Below are positions 56,301 through 64,000 of a DNA stretch of 64,000 nt, in pieces. The stretch spans positions 30,695,448 through 30,759,447 of the forward strand of contig OZ022510.1 of assembly GCA_963989385.1 (NCBI GenBank), given 5' to 3'. Both the position numbers and the translations under genes were made by a program. The notes beneath the pieces were generated by a model. The model was not told the origin of the DNA. It saw nothing but the letters and a program-made list of their open reading frames with translations, and did no database searches. The number at the start of each line of letters is the position of its first letter. The stretch's first letter is position 1. This DNA is from Ctena decussata (lineage: Eukaryota > Mollusca > Bivalvia > Lucinida > Lucinidae).

Positions 56301-59067
56301 AGATCAAGATCGCCAGCCAGATACTTACCAATTTGATCGGATCGTGTTTGGGGTCAACTCTTCTCCGTTCCAGGCCCAGTTTGTCCTACAACACCACGCC
56401 AAGAAATTCAAAGACACATTTCCACTGGCAGCTGAAACGGTGCTACGGTCTACCTACATGGATGATTCGATGGATTCGGTGGTAAATGAAGATCAAGGGA
56501 TAGAACTGCACAGGCAACTATCGCAACTGTTGACACAGGCCGGAATGCATGCAAGAAAATGGTTGTCTAACTCGCCTCGGGTGTTGAGGGACATCCCACT
56601 ACAGGATCGCAAGGCTGAAGTAGACCTGGACGCAGACTACTTACCAAGTACAAAGACACTAGGAGTGTGGTGGCTGTCTGACCAAGATGTTTTTACATTC
56701 AGAGAGAATGCACCCAGTAGCGTGGTGAAGTATACAAAACGCAGTTTTCTGAAACAGATAGCCACACTCTTTGATCCCATCGGCTTTTTGGCTCCATTCA
56801 CCATTAGAGCCAAAATGCTGCTTCAACAAATGTGGATGGCCGGATTGGACTGGGACGAGGAGCTTACCGAACCGTTAACCATCGCAGCACGTGCCTGGTT
56901 CAGTGAACTACCGGAGCTGACGCAGTTACAAATACCTCGATGTCTGCTTGTAGGAGGAAAGCAGATAGACAAAGTTTCCTTGCACACATTCGTTGACGCT
57001 TCTGAAGATGCATTTGGAGCCGTTGCTTATGTAAGGTACAGCTACCAAGATGGGACTATCTCCACCAACATAGTGGCTGCTAAGACACGGGTCGCACCTA
57101 CCACAGCGACAAGTATCCCACGTCTAGAACTAATGGGCGCAGTTATTGGGGTCCGACTATCAACGAGAATAGCGAGGGTTCTGGAGCTTCAGATGAGTCG
57201 GGCAGTCTTCTGGTCGGACAGCCAGAACGTTCTTTGGTGGATACATGGGCACAGTCGAGACTTCAAGCCATTTGTTGCTAACCGGGTAGGCGAGATTCAG
57301 ACAAGTACAAATCCAGAGCAGTGGAGATATATACCAACTAGTTTAAATCCAGCCGATATACTCAGCAGGGGAATGACGGCAGCTGATCTTGAAAATTGCG
57401 ACAGATGGTGGAAAGGACCAGAGTTCTTGAGAAAGCCAGAAGAAGCTTGGCCAACAAAAGTTTTCAAGATTAACCACACAGGATACGACGAAATGAAGCG
57501 ATCCGGTAGACCAACAATATTTACCAGAACGGAAAACAGCTCGGAGTCAGTATGTATGGCTGTCACTGGTAATGAAGACAACTTTCCGTTGGAACCACGT
57601 AACTGCTCGAGCTTATTACGTCTGAAGAGAGTGTTAGCATGGATAAACCGCTTCATTGACAACAGTAGAAAGCAAAAGGAAAACAGGACATCCGGTGAAC
57701 TGCTGAGTGACGAACTGAAACGAGCCGAAGTCCAGATTATTCATCATACACAGGTCACAGAGTTCACTGACGAATGGAAGGCTCTGTCTCGCAGGAAACC
57801 TTTGCCATCAAGCAGCAAGTTGTTGGGGTTGCAACCAAAACTTGACAACGACGGGTTGATGCGGTCTGATGGCCGATTGAAACATGCAGAGTTTCTACCA
57901 TATGACGTGCGGTATCCAATCATTCTGCCAAGAAGAAACTGGGTGACTAAGCTTATCGTAAAGGAATACCATGAACAAGGAAACCATGCCACCGGGACCA
58001 ACCAGACACTCGCAGCATTATCCACTCGATACTGGTTACTTGCAGGACGCGAAGAAATACGAGAATGGGAAAAGGAGTGCGCGGTGTGTCGCCGAAGGAA
58101 ATCGAAGCCTTGCTCGCAAATAATGGCACCATTGCCAACATCGAGACTGAAGCCATCTCTGCGAGCATTTGCTAGGTCGGCAGTTGATTTCGCTGGCCCA
58201 TTCATTGCATTTCAAGGACGAGGAAAACGACGCGAGAAGAGATACCTCTGCCTGTTTACCTGTCTCGCCACAAGAGCTGTTCACTTAGAGATGGCATACG
58301 GACTGGACACGGATTCATTCCTGAACGCGTTTTACAGGATGGCCAGTCGTAGAGGTGTACCAGAAGAAATGTTTTCGGACAACGGTACTAATTTCAAAGG
58401 CGCGGACGCGGAACTGAAGTCGCTGGTTAGAGTACTAGATGAGAACAAAATTAACCAGTCCATAGCCAACAAAGGAGTCACCTGGCACTTTAACCCACCA
58501 CTTGCACCACATTTCGGTGGTGTCCACGAGACTATGATTAAGTCGGCGAAGAAAGCAATAAAAGCCATACTGGGAAAAGCGGACATCAACGACGAAGAAC
58601 TCACAACAGCAATGATCGGAGCTGAGGGCCTGATCAACTCGAGGCCTCTGACATATCAATCGGCGAATCCAGCAGACGACGTCCCATTGACCCCTAATCA
58701 TTTTCTCCACGGACAAGTCGGGGGTCACTTTGCACCAACCTCCTGTGATGAGACAGACTTCAATCCGAGAAAGAGATGGCGCCGTATCCAAGAACTCGTG
58801 CGCCACTTTTGGAGAAGATGGATGCGTGAATGGTTACCGAGACTCAACGCACGACAAAAATGGTTCCAGGCGCAACGTGACGTCCAGATCGGTGACGTCA
58901 TGTTGGTCATCTCACCGGATACATCGAGAGGAAACTGGCCGCTCGGACGGGTACTCGAGGTCTATCCAGGACAAGACGGGCACGTGCGGGTTGTGAAGAT
59001 CCAAGTCGGAGAAGGGACATTAATTAGACCAGTGAACAAACTGTGTCCACTCGAGTTGGAACTTTAA
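53341..59067 (+). CDS. BEL/Pao Gag-Pol polyprotein, intact
   Basis: One open frame of 1908 residues covering the whole retrotransposition machinery. Residues about 264-360 resemble the DUF1759 Gag-like domain. Zinc knuckles follow: C481-C484-H488-C493, then C514-C517-H522-C527, then a C532-C537 cluster ending in HHRLLH. The aspartic protease (DUF1758-like) has LLDDAS at 621-626 with D623 the likely catalytic residue. The RT (Peptidase_A17-associated type) has D962 in CDIAEMY and YMDD at 1039-1042. RNase H acidic residues are D1219, E1263 and D1293. The integrase has a zinc site H1544-H1549-C1580-C1583 and a core D1616-D1680-E1730. A DUF5641-like tail covers about 1811-1906. The first ATG, in context AAAATGG, lies 64 nt after the 5' LTR. 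Gag and Pol share a frame, so no frameshift is needed. All named catalytic residues are present. Confidence 0.96.
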   Translation: MASLENGINGDDLREHGDPTGTAGVFTDLEADLKREKFRAKSNFTRIKNKVLFLIDQPEKPGYREIQEACNKMDNAMESAMDVMSRLSELFGKNKEKQLNNKVMLEMEKLDDEFSTTYAAAQQYIHAQKEQSSETSEIHSIDLLSRMNISDQSETYRKGEFNVSQEVRTVDSYSNVCNSVPLKSSEKETNSTTEYQKNATVYGAEPQQALNKDMSLPNEQSQELHRHVVRKTSMNAAATPFEPTATCSNNTPPTIGQDLWRQLKRVQIPVFAGEKKNYQSWKASFLACIDSAPATAEYKLLQLRQYVSGEALKVIDNLGHSAAAYEAAKDRLERKYGGKRRQIALYLEELEEFPQIRQGHAKDIEEFADLLDIAMINLQEAGQHHELGVGSLYAKLQRKIPEAMLARYHRWVFEYNKEESVLSLREWILQESEFQTIATEAVRGLSGKSTKPPSRPTPRQGNQRTFFGEADSGRNSKKMPCLDCGKNHGIWNCPEFNRRKVADRWNFAKHNQLCFRCLAQGHQGKACPRSRQCGQDECKDLHHRLLHKNGSTRPTSVNLDKLSKVVGTGTIGPQDRDSSLTEGKEQTTMVTQSNIRANFIGLRTVPVILKNGERSLKINALLDDASTKSYINADVAAELGLQGRTEKMTVNVLNGQVETFETKPINVELMSITGNVSTMVSACTVDRVTGNMPVVEWNKSKQQWSHLRNIDFPTSATRPIVDMLLGLDCADLLYAIQEVRGKPGEPIARLTPLGWTCIGNTGPTSQEVCHTNFAYTYFVKNQAEIQQINSTLKQFWEIENVQSPHDAPIVRIEEQLAMKKVESTLSFENQMYRVGIPWKSDTRALPDNYEMALRRLENTEKRLKKSPDVAEAYNECIERYVQNGYVTKVQEPERSTSRWYLPHFPVLRPDKDTTKVRIVFDASARYEGHSLNDLIHQGPKLQRELFDVLLRFRRQPVALVCDIAEMYLRIGIAHEDKPFHRFLWRGIDQDRQPDTYQFDRIVFGVNSSPFQAQFVLQHHAKKFKDTFPLAAETVLRSTYMDDSMDSVVNEDQGIELHRQLSQLLTQAGMHARKWLSNSPRVLRDIPLQDRKAEVDLDADYLPSTKTLGVWWLSDQDVFTFRENAPSSVVKYTKRSFLKQIATLFDPIGFLAPFTIRAKMLLQQMWMAGLDWDEELTEPLTIAARAWFSELPELTQLQIPRCLLVGGKQIDKVSLHTFVDASEDAFGAVAYVRYSYQDGTISTNIVAAKTRVAPTTATSIPRLELMGAVIGVRLSTRIARVLELQMSRAVFWSDSQNVLWWIHGHSRDFKPFVANRVGEIQTSTNPEQWRYIPTSLNPADILSRGMTAADLENCDRWWKGPEFLRKPEEAWPTKVFKINHTGYDEMKRSGRPTIFTRTENSSESVCMAVTGNEDNFPLEPRNCSSLLRLKRVLAWINRFIDNSRKQKENRTSGELLSDELKRAEVQIIHHTQVTEFTDEWKALSRRKPLPSSSKLLGLQPKLDNDGLMRSDGRLKHAEFLPYDVRYPIILPRRNWVTKLIVKEYHEQGNHATGTNQTLAALSTRYWLLAGREEIREWEKECAVCRRRKSKPCSQIMAPLPTSRLKPSLRAFARSAVDFAGPFIAFQGRGKRREKRYLCLFTCLATRAVHLEMAYGLDTDSFLNAFYRMASRRGVPEEMFSDNGTNFKGADAELKSLVRVLDENKINQSIANKGVTWHFNPPLAPHFGGVHETMIKSAKKAIKAILGKADINDEELTTAMIGAEGLINSRPLTYQSANPADDVPLTPNHFLHGQVGGHFAPTSCDETDFNPRKRWRRIQELVRHFWRRWMREWLPRLNARQKWFQAQRDVQIGDVMLVISPDTSRGNWPLGRVLEVYPGQDGHVRVVKIQVGEGTLIRPVNKLCPLELEL

Positions 59068-59265
59068 CCAGGACAAATGGACTAATACCTGCTTAATTAA
59101 GTCTTTGATATTTTTATTGTTAGTTAGATATAAGTTTAAATAGTTTTCAAAATGGCATAATGAACTAATAACATATAAAGCAGGTGCGCGTTATAATTAG
59201 ACAACTGAATGGATACAAGCTAACATTTATTTAACCCGGCTTATCTTCAAAATGAATGTCATTTT

Positions 59266-59278
59266 GAGGAGGGGAAAA
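59266..59278 (+). other. Polypurine tract of BEL/Pao element
   Basis: Thirteen consecutive purines, GAGGAGGGGAAAA, directly abut the TG of the 3' LTR. This is the expected plus-strand priming site. Confidence 0.92.
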
Positions 59279-59565
59279 TGAGGAAAAGAGATAATTGATT
59301 TTACGACATCATGCTTTTGGTGGTGTTATTTGAATGTTAGACTTGTTTACGTGATGTGGCGTTAGACGTATCGCAACGGAACGTCGGTTACGCTACGTCG
59401 GTTACGTTACGTCGGTTACTAGGGAATGGGTTTTTTAGTTTTTTAGAAGACGTCGCGGGTAATCGTATGGGCCAATATCATATTAAAGTATCGAAATAAA
59501 TTGGAATTTGCATACGAACTTGGTTTTCTGGAGTTATTTCCATAATCGGGAAATTCTACGGACCA
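59279..59565 (+). repeat. 3' LTR of BEL/Pao element
   Basis: Copy of 52990-53276 at a constant offset of 6,289 with no indel and no substitution noticed by eye. AATAAA lies at 59495-59500. It is followed by the CGATA target duplication and then unrelated sequence. Confidence 0.96.
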
Positions 59566-59570
59566 CGATA

Positions 59571-60148
59571 TGTACTAGTTATCAGACAATCTAATCCGGT
59601 AATATTGATACGCCAATTATCTCTACTCTGAAATCGGAGATCCAAACCAAATAAAAGAAGAGAAAGCAGTCCATGTGATACATAATCTCTTGAGTAAATA
59701 CTAGGGCTAAAATGTCACAAATAGCCATTCAGAAGATCTTTTGCATTTAAGAACCTCCCATCCTGTTGTCAATTTATCTGCTGATTCCGTTGTAAGGGAA
59801 TAATTGTAGTCCATAGTAAATTAGATCTAAACGCGGATAAAATTCAGATTGAATAAGGTAAGGAGTTAGGAACAATGTTTTTCCGAATAATCTCAATAAA
59901 GTTCCATTTTTTTATAACAGTGTAGATCAGTGTGTGGTGTACGGTAAGGCTCAAAACTATGCAGTGAAAGCAACTTTGAATTCATGCTTTTGTCACAGTC
60001 CAGTTCTGAGGGGTGGATGGATGACTTGCGGTTTGACATCTTTTTTAACAGTATTTCAGGCATATTAGGACAATGGGAAGGTGGTAATGATGGGCTGTGT
60101 GCCATGGAACCGCGTTTACTGTTGGAAATATTTCCGCTTCCAGCAACC
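59571..60148. other. Right flank of the BEL/Pao element
   Basis: No feature seen before the V-SINE. Confidence 0.5.
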
Positions 60149-60412
60149 GGGCCGGGTAGCGCAATCGGTAGGGCACCTGACTCGTAAGTCAGAGGTCCTG
60201 GGTTCGAATCCCGGTCTGGCCACATACTTTCGTTTCTCCTTCCGCTGATTAAAGAGTTACTGGCGAAAGTATGTGCACTTAGTACTGGATAACCGCTTAG
60301 AAGGTCTAAGCCTGCCCAGGAATAGTGTGGTTAGGTTAACTGACCGTCCCGACATGACCTTAGTTGTTTACCGTGGACGTTAAGCATTAAATCAACCAAC
60401 CAACCAACCAAC
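60149..60412 (+). mobile_element. V-domain SINE (RUDI-like), full length
   Basis: The tRNA-derived head at 60149-60222 has an A box TAGCGCAATCGG and a B box GGGTTCGAATCCC, acceptor and T stems that still pair, and an anticodon-like CGT in a misfit loop. The body follows (CATACTTTCGTTTCTCC...), then the conserved core AGGAATAGTGTGGTTAGG and CCGTCCCGACATGACC that I associate with V-SINEs such as molluscan RUDI. The 3' tail is (AACC)n at 60393-60412. It would be transcribed by RNA polymerase III and moved by a LINE. A functional tRNA gene is unlikely because the anticodon stem-loop is misfitted and the D stem has a mismatch. Confidence 0.85.
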
Positions 60413-60413
60413 C

Positions 60414-60480
60414 AGCGGGTCTCGATCCCTGGTTCGCTGGCTCAGCAGGCCAGCGCTTAATCTAATGAGCTACCGGGGCT
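60414..60480 (-). mobile_element. tRNA-derived SINE head, inverted and truncated
   Basis: On the minus strand the sequence folds like a tRNA: A box region GGTAGCTCATTAGATTAAGCG, anticodon arm CTGGC-CTGCTGA-GCCAG and B box GGATCGAGACCC. It directly abuts the (AACC)n tail of the plus-strand V-SINE, so its body is missing. The head resembles 30095-30170. Confidence 0.55.
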
Positions 60481-60734
60481 CCGGCAGTTATGGCGGTATG
60501 TGTGAGATCATCTGCATCGTCTGTTCCCGTTTCTTAAGCACTATCCACCGAAAAGTGAAGACTGATCAGTTTACAGAAATGCGCAGACTGCTACGGTCCT
60601 TTTTCCATGGGGCAAACAGCTCTTTTAAACGTTTGCAGAGCTTAATCTTTAAGGTGAACAAGTACACTTTCAGGAAAGCAACTCTGCGATTTTCATTTTA
60701 CCTCTCTTTTCGAAAGGGATCAAATGTGATAGAA

Positions 60735-60808
60735 AAGAATCTGCTCTTAGAAGAGGGTCAGCTCTTTAAAGAAAAAACTTCTTCTCTCTTCTAGGAGCAA
60801 ATTCTTAA
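60735..60808. repeat. Imperfect hairpin, 74 nt
   Basis: AAGAATCTGCTCTTAGAAGAG pairs with CTCTTCTAGGAGCAAATTCTT around a loop that is A- and T-rich. Shares AAGAATTTGCTC with 970-1040. Confidence 0.6.
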
Positions 60809-61349
60809 CTTGAAGAGGAATGATTTTTATGTACAGGGAAGTAAGAAGAAAGCTACAAAAGACAATCCCCTTTGTAAAATAGCTGAAAAAACATTGAGTG
60901 TATCCATACATTGAAAAACAATGCTTCAGATCTATGAATTTGATGTCGCATTTTATAGACATTCTTTAGATATTTGCGTAAACATTTCGCATGTGTCAAA
61001 CTCTTAATGTTAAAACCTAGACTTCGAAAAACCCACCCCTTGACAGTTGAAATTGGAATGTAACACAGATACGAGATAACATGAGATGCAAGGTTAAAAA
61101 TAGTCGGCTGTGCTGTACCATTTTGACTATACTCTGTTAATCTGAACTTGTTTCCATTAAAAAGTCATGAGCATGTAAAATGCCATTGCAAACGGAGCAC
61201 ATATCTGAGTTGTTATACCCAACTGCAGATACTGAACACGTGTATATGAGGGCTTAGTGCACCTTCTTGTTGTACCCGTCCTGTCTTAGATAAATAATCC
61301 TGCAATATTGAGAGCTCCTTCAGCTTCATATTTCCGATTTTTTGAATGT

Positions 61350-61510
61350 CCGATATTCATTTTAGGATATTCATAGTTCATTTTAGGATATTCATAGTTC
61401 ATTTTAGCATATCCAAAATTCGATTTATGGTGATCCAAAAATAATATTGGATTATCCTAAATTATTTTTGGATTGCTTTTAAAATAATTTAGGATAATAC
61501 AACATTTTTT
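61350..61510. repeat. 21-bp tandem repeat and AT-rich inverted repeats
   Basis: ATTTTAGGATATTCATAGTTC occurs twice plus a partial unit (61359-61415). The following bases invert CCAAAAATAATATTGG and TTATCCTAAATTATTTTTGG. Confidence 0.65.
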
Positions 61511-62383
61511 TTATGACCATAAATAGATTTTTGCATATCTAAAACCAAAAGTCGAATTAAGGATATCCAGAAATAGGCGAAAGCCAATAAAACAGCATCC
61601 CATATTGCTGTCATACTTGAATAAAGCACGATAACCTTCACCAGGATAAAAATCGCCCAAAGACATATCCAGTTCAAGCTTCTTGCGTGTTATTCTCACT
61701 TTTTAATTGCTTGCGTGTGTTTTAAACGCTAAAAATTTCATATCTCCGGCTCCGGCAGCAGTCATGCTTTTGCAATGAACTTCGCTTATATTGACTTATA
61801 TAATTTTTCTGTTTGAATCTAAATGATTTGAAGTGGTACTTTTCAAACAACTTTGTTAAAGAAATCCGATTAAAGTCACAGTCAGAAATCAAAACAGAAA
61901 TTGCCTCGTTTGCTCACTTTAATAGCATATCTCTAAACATCATTGTTATACTAAATTGTCGCAACGACGGGGTGGTAAGAGTTTACGTTTGTCAAATCTG
62001 ACAGTTCAAGCTCTTCATTGGACATAAATCGTCTTTTATAACCTTGTCATCATGTTTTATCTGAATCACCTAGAAAGGCTCAAACATTTAAGATAATGAC
62101 AATTCAGTACGCTGATCGATGACAATAAGGCGTGCGTGCTTGTGTAACAATATAAATAACGCAAGTCGATCGTCTTCATAATTTTCTTAATAATAATACT
62201 GATATATAGATAAATAAATACCATAACCATTTACAGTGATCAGCCTGAAATTTAAAATGCCTGTCTTTACTATTAGGCAATTGAAAGGAAACCAATGTAG
62301 ACCCTGATCAGACTATCCCATCTGATTATTTTTTTTTTACTTTCTCAAATATTTTTCTCTCCATCAGATTTAATTGAATCACA

Positions 62384-62385
<2 letters not shown>
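61511..62385. other. No feature seen
   Basis: AT-rich with short overlapping frames; no repeat recognised up to the CT microsatellite. Confidence 0.5.

Positions 62386-62424
<39 letters not shown>
62386..62424. repeat. (CT)n microsatellite
   Basis: Thirty-nine bases of uninterrupted CT. Confidence 0.98.
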
Positions 62425-62427
<3 letters not shown>

Positions 62428-62619
62428 CTGTACCGGGTGACTCGGCGACTTCTTTTCGTTCTACTGTTCTGTTCTATTTCAGTCATTCACGCGCTTCATT
62501 AGCAACCGGCGAGACGAGAATTTCGCGAGATGAATAACTGCGCAGAATCATCGCTGGTTTTCCAGTGGTTCCCGGCATTTCTACGTTTTCCCAAGGGCAA
62601 TCGGAGAAGTTTGTATGTG

Positions 62620-62765
62620 ATGAGTGACCTAATACTAATTGTTGGTCAGTATGTCCTATATTTTATGGTCCAGGGATTTTTGCAAACATCTCAAACACTT
62701 TTTTCATGGATTTGCATTAAACTTGATTTAATGGTATGGGCTGACACTGTCAGTGACCTCAAAGT
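62620..62765. repeat. Single unit of the 51.9-kb tandem family
   Basis: GTGACCTAATACTAATTGTT, GGTCAGTATGTCCTA, TTATGGTCCAGGGAT, CATGGATTTGCATTAAACTT and GCTGACACTGTCAGTGACC follow the same order as the units at 51870-52375. Confidence 0.7.
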
Positions 62766-63639
62766 CGCGCTTTGAACATTGTCTACTGACAATTCTAGTT
62801 AGTTTATGCAGTACTTAGAATCCCGTTTCATTGGCCAGTTTTGCTGCAACATATCGTGCGAAGCAGAATGTGTTTACCTTCATACCATAAGAGTCACGCA
62901 ACATGTTTGTGACATTATCATATGTTTTGGATGTGTTTACACGGTGTTACATGTGCATGACACGCGTGTCATGCAAAATATGTCGCCGTGTATAAAATAA
63001 AGATAATAGTATGTAAAAAATGTTGATGGAACTATACTGTGCAGCGGCACATGACATCCAAATGACGTCGTATTGACGTCACTATGATGTCTTATGCCTG
63101 ATTGATGAAGTATGTTCTGGAATACAATAAATTACAGAACACTTTATCAGTGCGCATCACCTTTACAAAATATTTAATACCTGCTTGTTAAATTTGTTCA
63201 AATGATAGGTATGATTTAGATGTCAGCTGTTGGCGCTTAGTTCTGATTTTTTATACCAAGAGAAGCCGAAAAATACATACTATAGCTATAAAATTTAAAG
63301 TAAGCTATTGACTGCCTCCTCTACACCTCTTCAGCTCTAATAAATAAGTTATAAATCTTAAACAGGGGTAAATTATTAATTAAGCAAAGCGCTAAAATGA
63401 AATTTATGCATTTTCTTTTTTTCTTCTACATATATAAATCAAACAGCTGCATTTTATGGCAAGACGTAGTGAAGTTGTAGAAAGTAGTGAAAAGTGTTCT
63501 TTATAATGATACAGGAACAGGCTGAAAAATCTCAGTTTTTGAGATGGTAACTTTCAATCGTGAAGAAGACGAACGGAAATGAAAACTAATATGTGATGCA
63601 TGCATAATAAATGAAATACTTAACAGAACCATAATAACA
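62766..63639. other. No feature seen
   Basis: AT-rich, no coding frame. GACGTCGTATTGACGTCA near 63064 has two CRE-like half sites. Confidence 0.5.
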
Positions 63640-63935
63640 AATCATAGAAGTGTCCAATGAACCAAATCAGGAACAAGGGCGACGGTTGGTCACGACCGCA
63701 AACCGGTTAAGGTTCCCCCCCCCCCCCCGCCCCCAGTAATTTCTTTACTGGCCGTCCTAAGGGGCAGTTCTGTATTTGGTTCTTGTTGGTTGACACTTAT
63801 GTGTTGTTTGCTGCTATGTCTGTTATTGATATATTGTTTGTGATGTTAAGGCTACCCCTTGACCACCTACATGGGAAATGGCTGTTCACATGGCTACCGC
63901 TGGTGCTGGTTTTGGTTGTGCCAATTTTGTATTGT
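63640..63935 (-). repeat. Dispersed repeat R-like fragment, inverted
   Basis: Read on the minus strand the order CATGTAGGTGGTCAAG, GTAGCCTTAACATC, AACAAGAACCAAA and ACTGCCCCTTAGGACGGCC is that of 19390-19535 and the R 3' module. It contains C14 at 63715-63728. Confidence 0.4.
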
Positions 63936-64000
63936 CTTTTTTCCGAATGATGCCTTGGCTGGGATCTGGAATTGAATTGAGTCAGTTTCTTAGAATTTTT

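Larger units (their letters stand above)
52990..59565 (+). mobile_element. Complete BEL/Pao LTR retrotransposon
   Basis: Seen: two 287-bp direct repeats that look identical base for base (52990-53276 and 59279-59565), each starting TG and ending CA; a primer-binding site after the first; one uninterrupted 1908-codon Gag-Pol frame; a polypurine tract just before the second; and a perfect 5-bp target duplication CGATA at 52985-52989 and 59566-59570. Domain order Gag, zinc knuckles, protease, RT, RNase H, integrase and a C-terminal DUF5641-like domain is that of BEL/Pao, not Ty1/copia (integrase before RT) or typical Ty3/gypsy. There is no envelope-like frame between 59067 and 59279. Identical LTRs plus an open frame imply a recent insertion. 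Length is 6,576 bp, usual for the superfamily. Confidence 0.97.

Noticed and set aside
53538..58910. Several 60-150-codon minus frames over the BEL/Pao coding region
   Set aside because: Shadows of the Gag-Pol frame with no domains of their own.
60149..60222. Possible tRNA-Thr (CGT) gene
   Set aside because: The anticodon loop cannot form with seven bases, the D stem has a mismatch, and a SINE body follows.
59893..60225. 110-codon minus frame with DSNPGPLTYESGALPI
   Set aside because: This is the reverse translation of the V-SINE tRNA-like head. The NPGP string here is not a 2A motif.

Overview
The window is non-coding, repeat-rich DNA from an animal nuclear genome, most likely a bivalve mollusc (a venerid-like clam is my best guess). 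The reasons are V-domain SINEs resembling the molluscan RUDI type, many copies of a palindromic repeat that I associate with clam genomes, a CR1/Jockey-type LINE with an N-terminal 2A-like motif, an RTE-type LINE remnant, and a BEL/Pao LTR retrotransposon. No intact host gene is visible. The only long open frame, 1908 codons, belongs to the BEL/Pao element. Host coding signal is limited to one possible signal-peptide first exon near 50.39 kb and a broken copy of an unrecognised, probably multicopy Cys-rich protein at 40.56-41.72 kb.

Layout. 0-7.9 kb: fragments of dispersed repeats and an RTE LINE remnant carrying a 192-bp MITE with clean terminal inverted repeats (TIRs) and a 5-bp target duplication (TSD). 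7.9-13.06 kb: a satellite array with a dimeric higher-order repeat of about 1.23 kb, built from GGGAAC(C/T) motifs and the palindrome GGAACTAGTTCC, ending in an almost pure (GGGAACC)n minisatellite. 14-17.5 kb: foldback repeats, a worn V-SINE and a 0.7-kb minisatellite inside what looks like a 1.35-kb insertion. 21.4-25.15 kb: the CR1/Jockey-type LINE, broken by two frameshifts and one stop and flanked by a 13-bp direct repeat. 27-36 kb: dispersed repeats, tRNA-derived SINE heads, a 910-bp mariner-type non-autonomous element and several hairpins. 40.5-42.5 kb: the broken Cys-rich gene, interrupted by a hairpin element, and another palindromic repeat. 42.9-46.1 kb: a 1,377-bp sequence in 2.33 nearly identical tandem copies. 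47.1-49.05 kb: ACGT-rich TIR elements, one split by a 989-bp inner element. 50-52.4 kb: CRE/TATA-bearing hairpin DNA, a two-level palindrome with a 15-bp flanking repeat, and two short tandem arrays. 52.99-59.57 kb: a complete BEL/Pao element with LTRs that look identical, a PBS, a PPT and a perfect 5-bp TSD. 60-64 kb: a well-kept V-SINE joined to an inverted second SINE head, microsatellites and dispersed-repeat fragments.

How it fits together. The window reads as a transposon nest. The BEL/Pao element appears structurally able to move. The LINE is dead but not very old. Most short repeats are non-autonomous elements that need enzymes encoded elsewhere. The least familiar structures are the GGGAACC/GGAACTAGTTCC satellite, the two-level palindromic repeat family and the 1,377-bp tandem unit. 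All assignments were made by eye from the sequence, with no database search.
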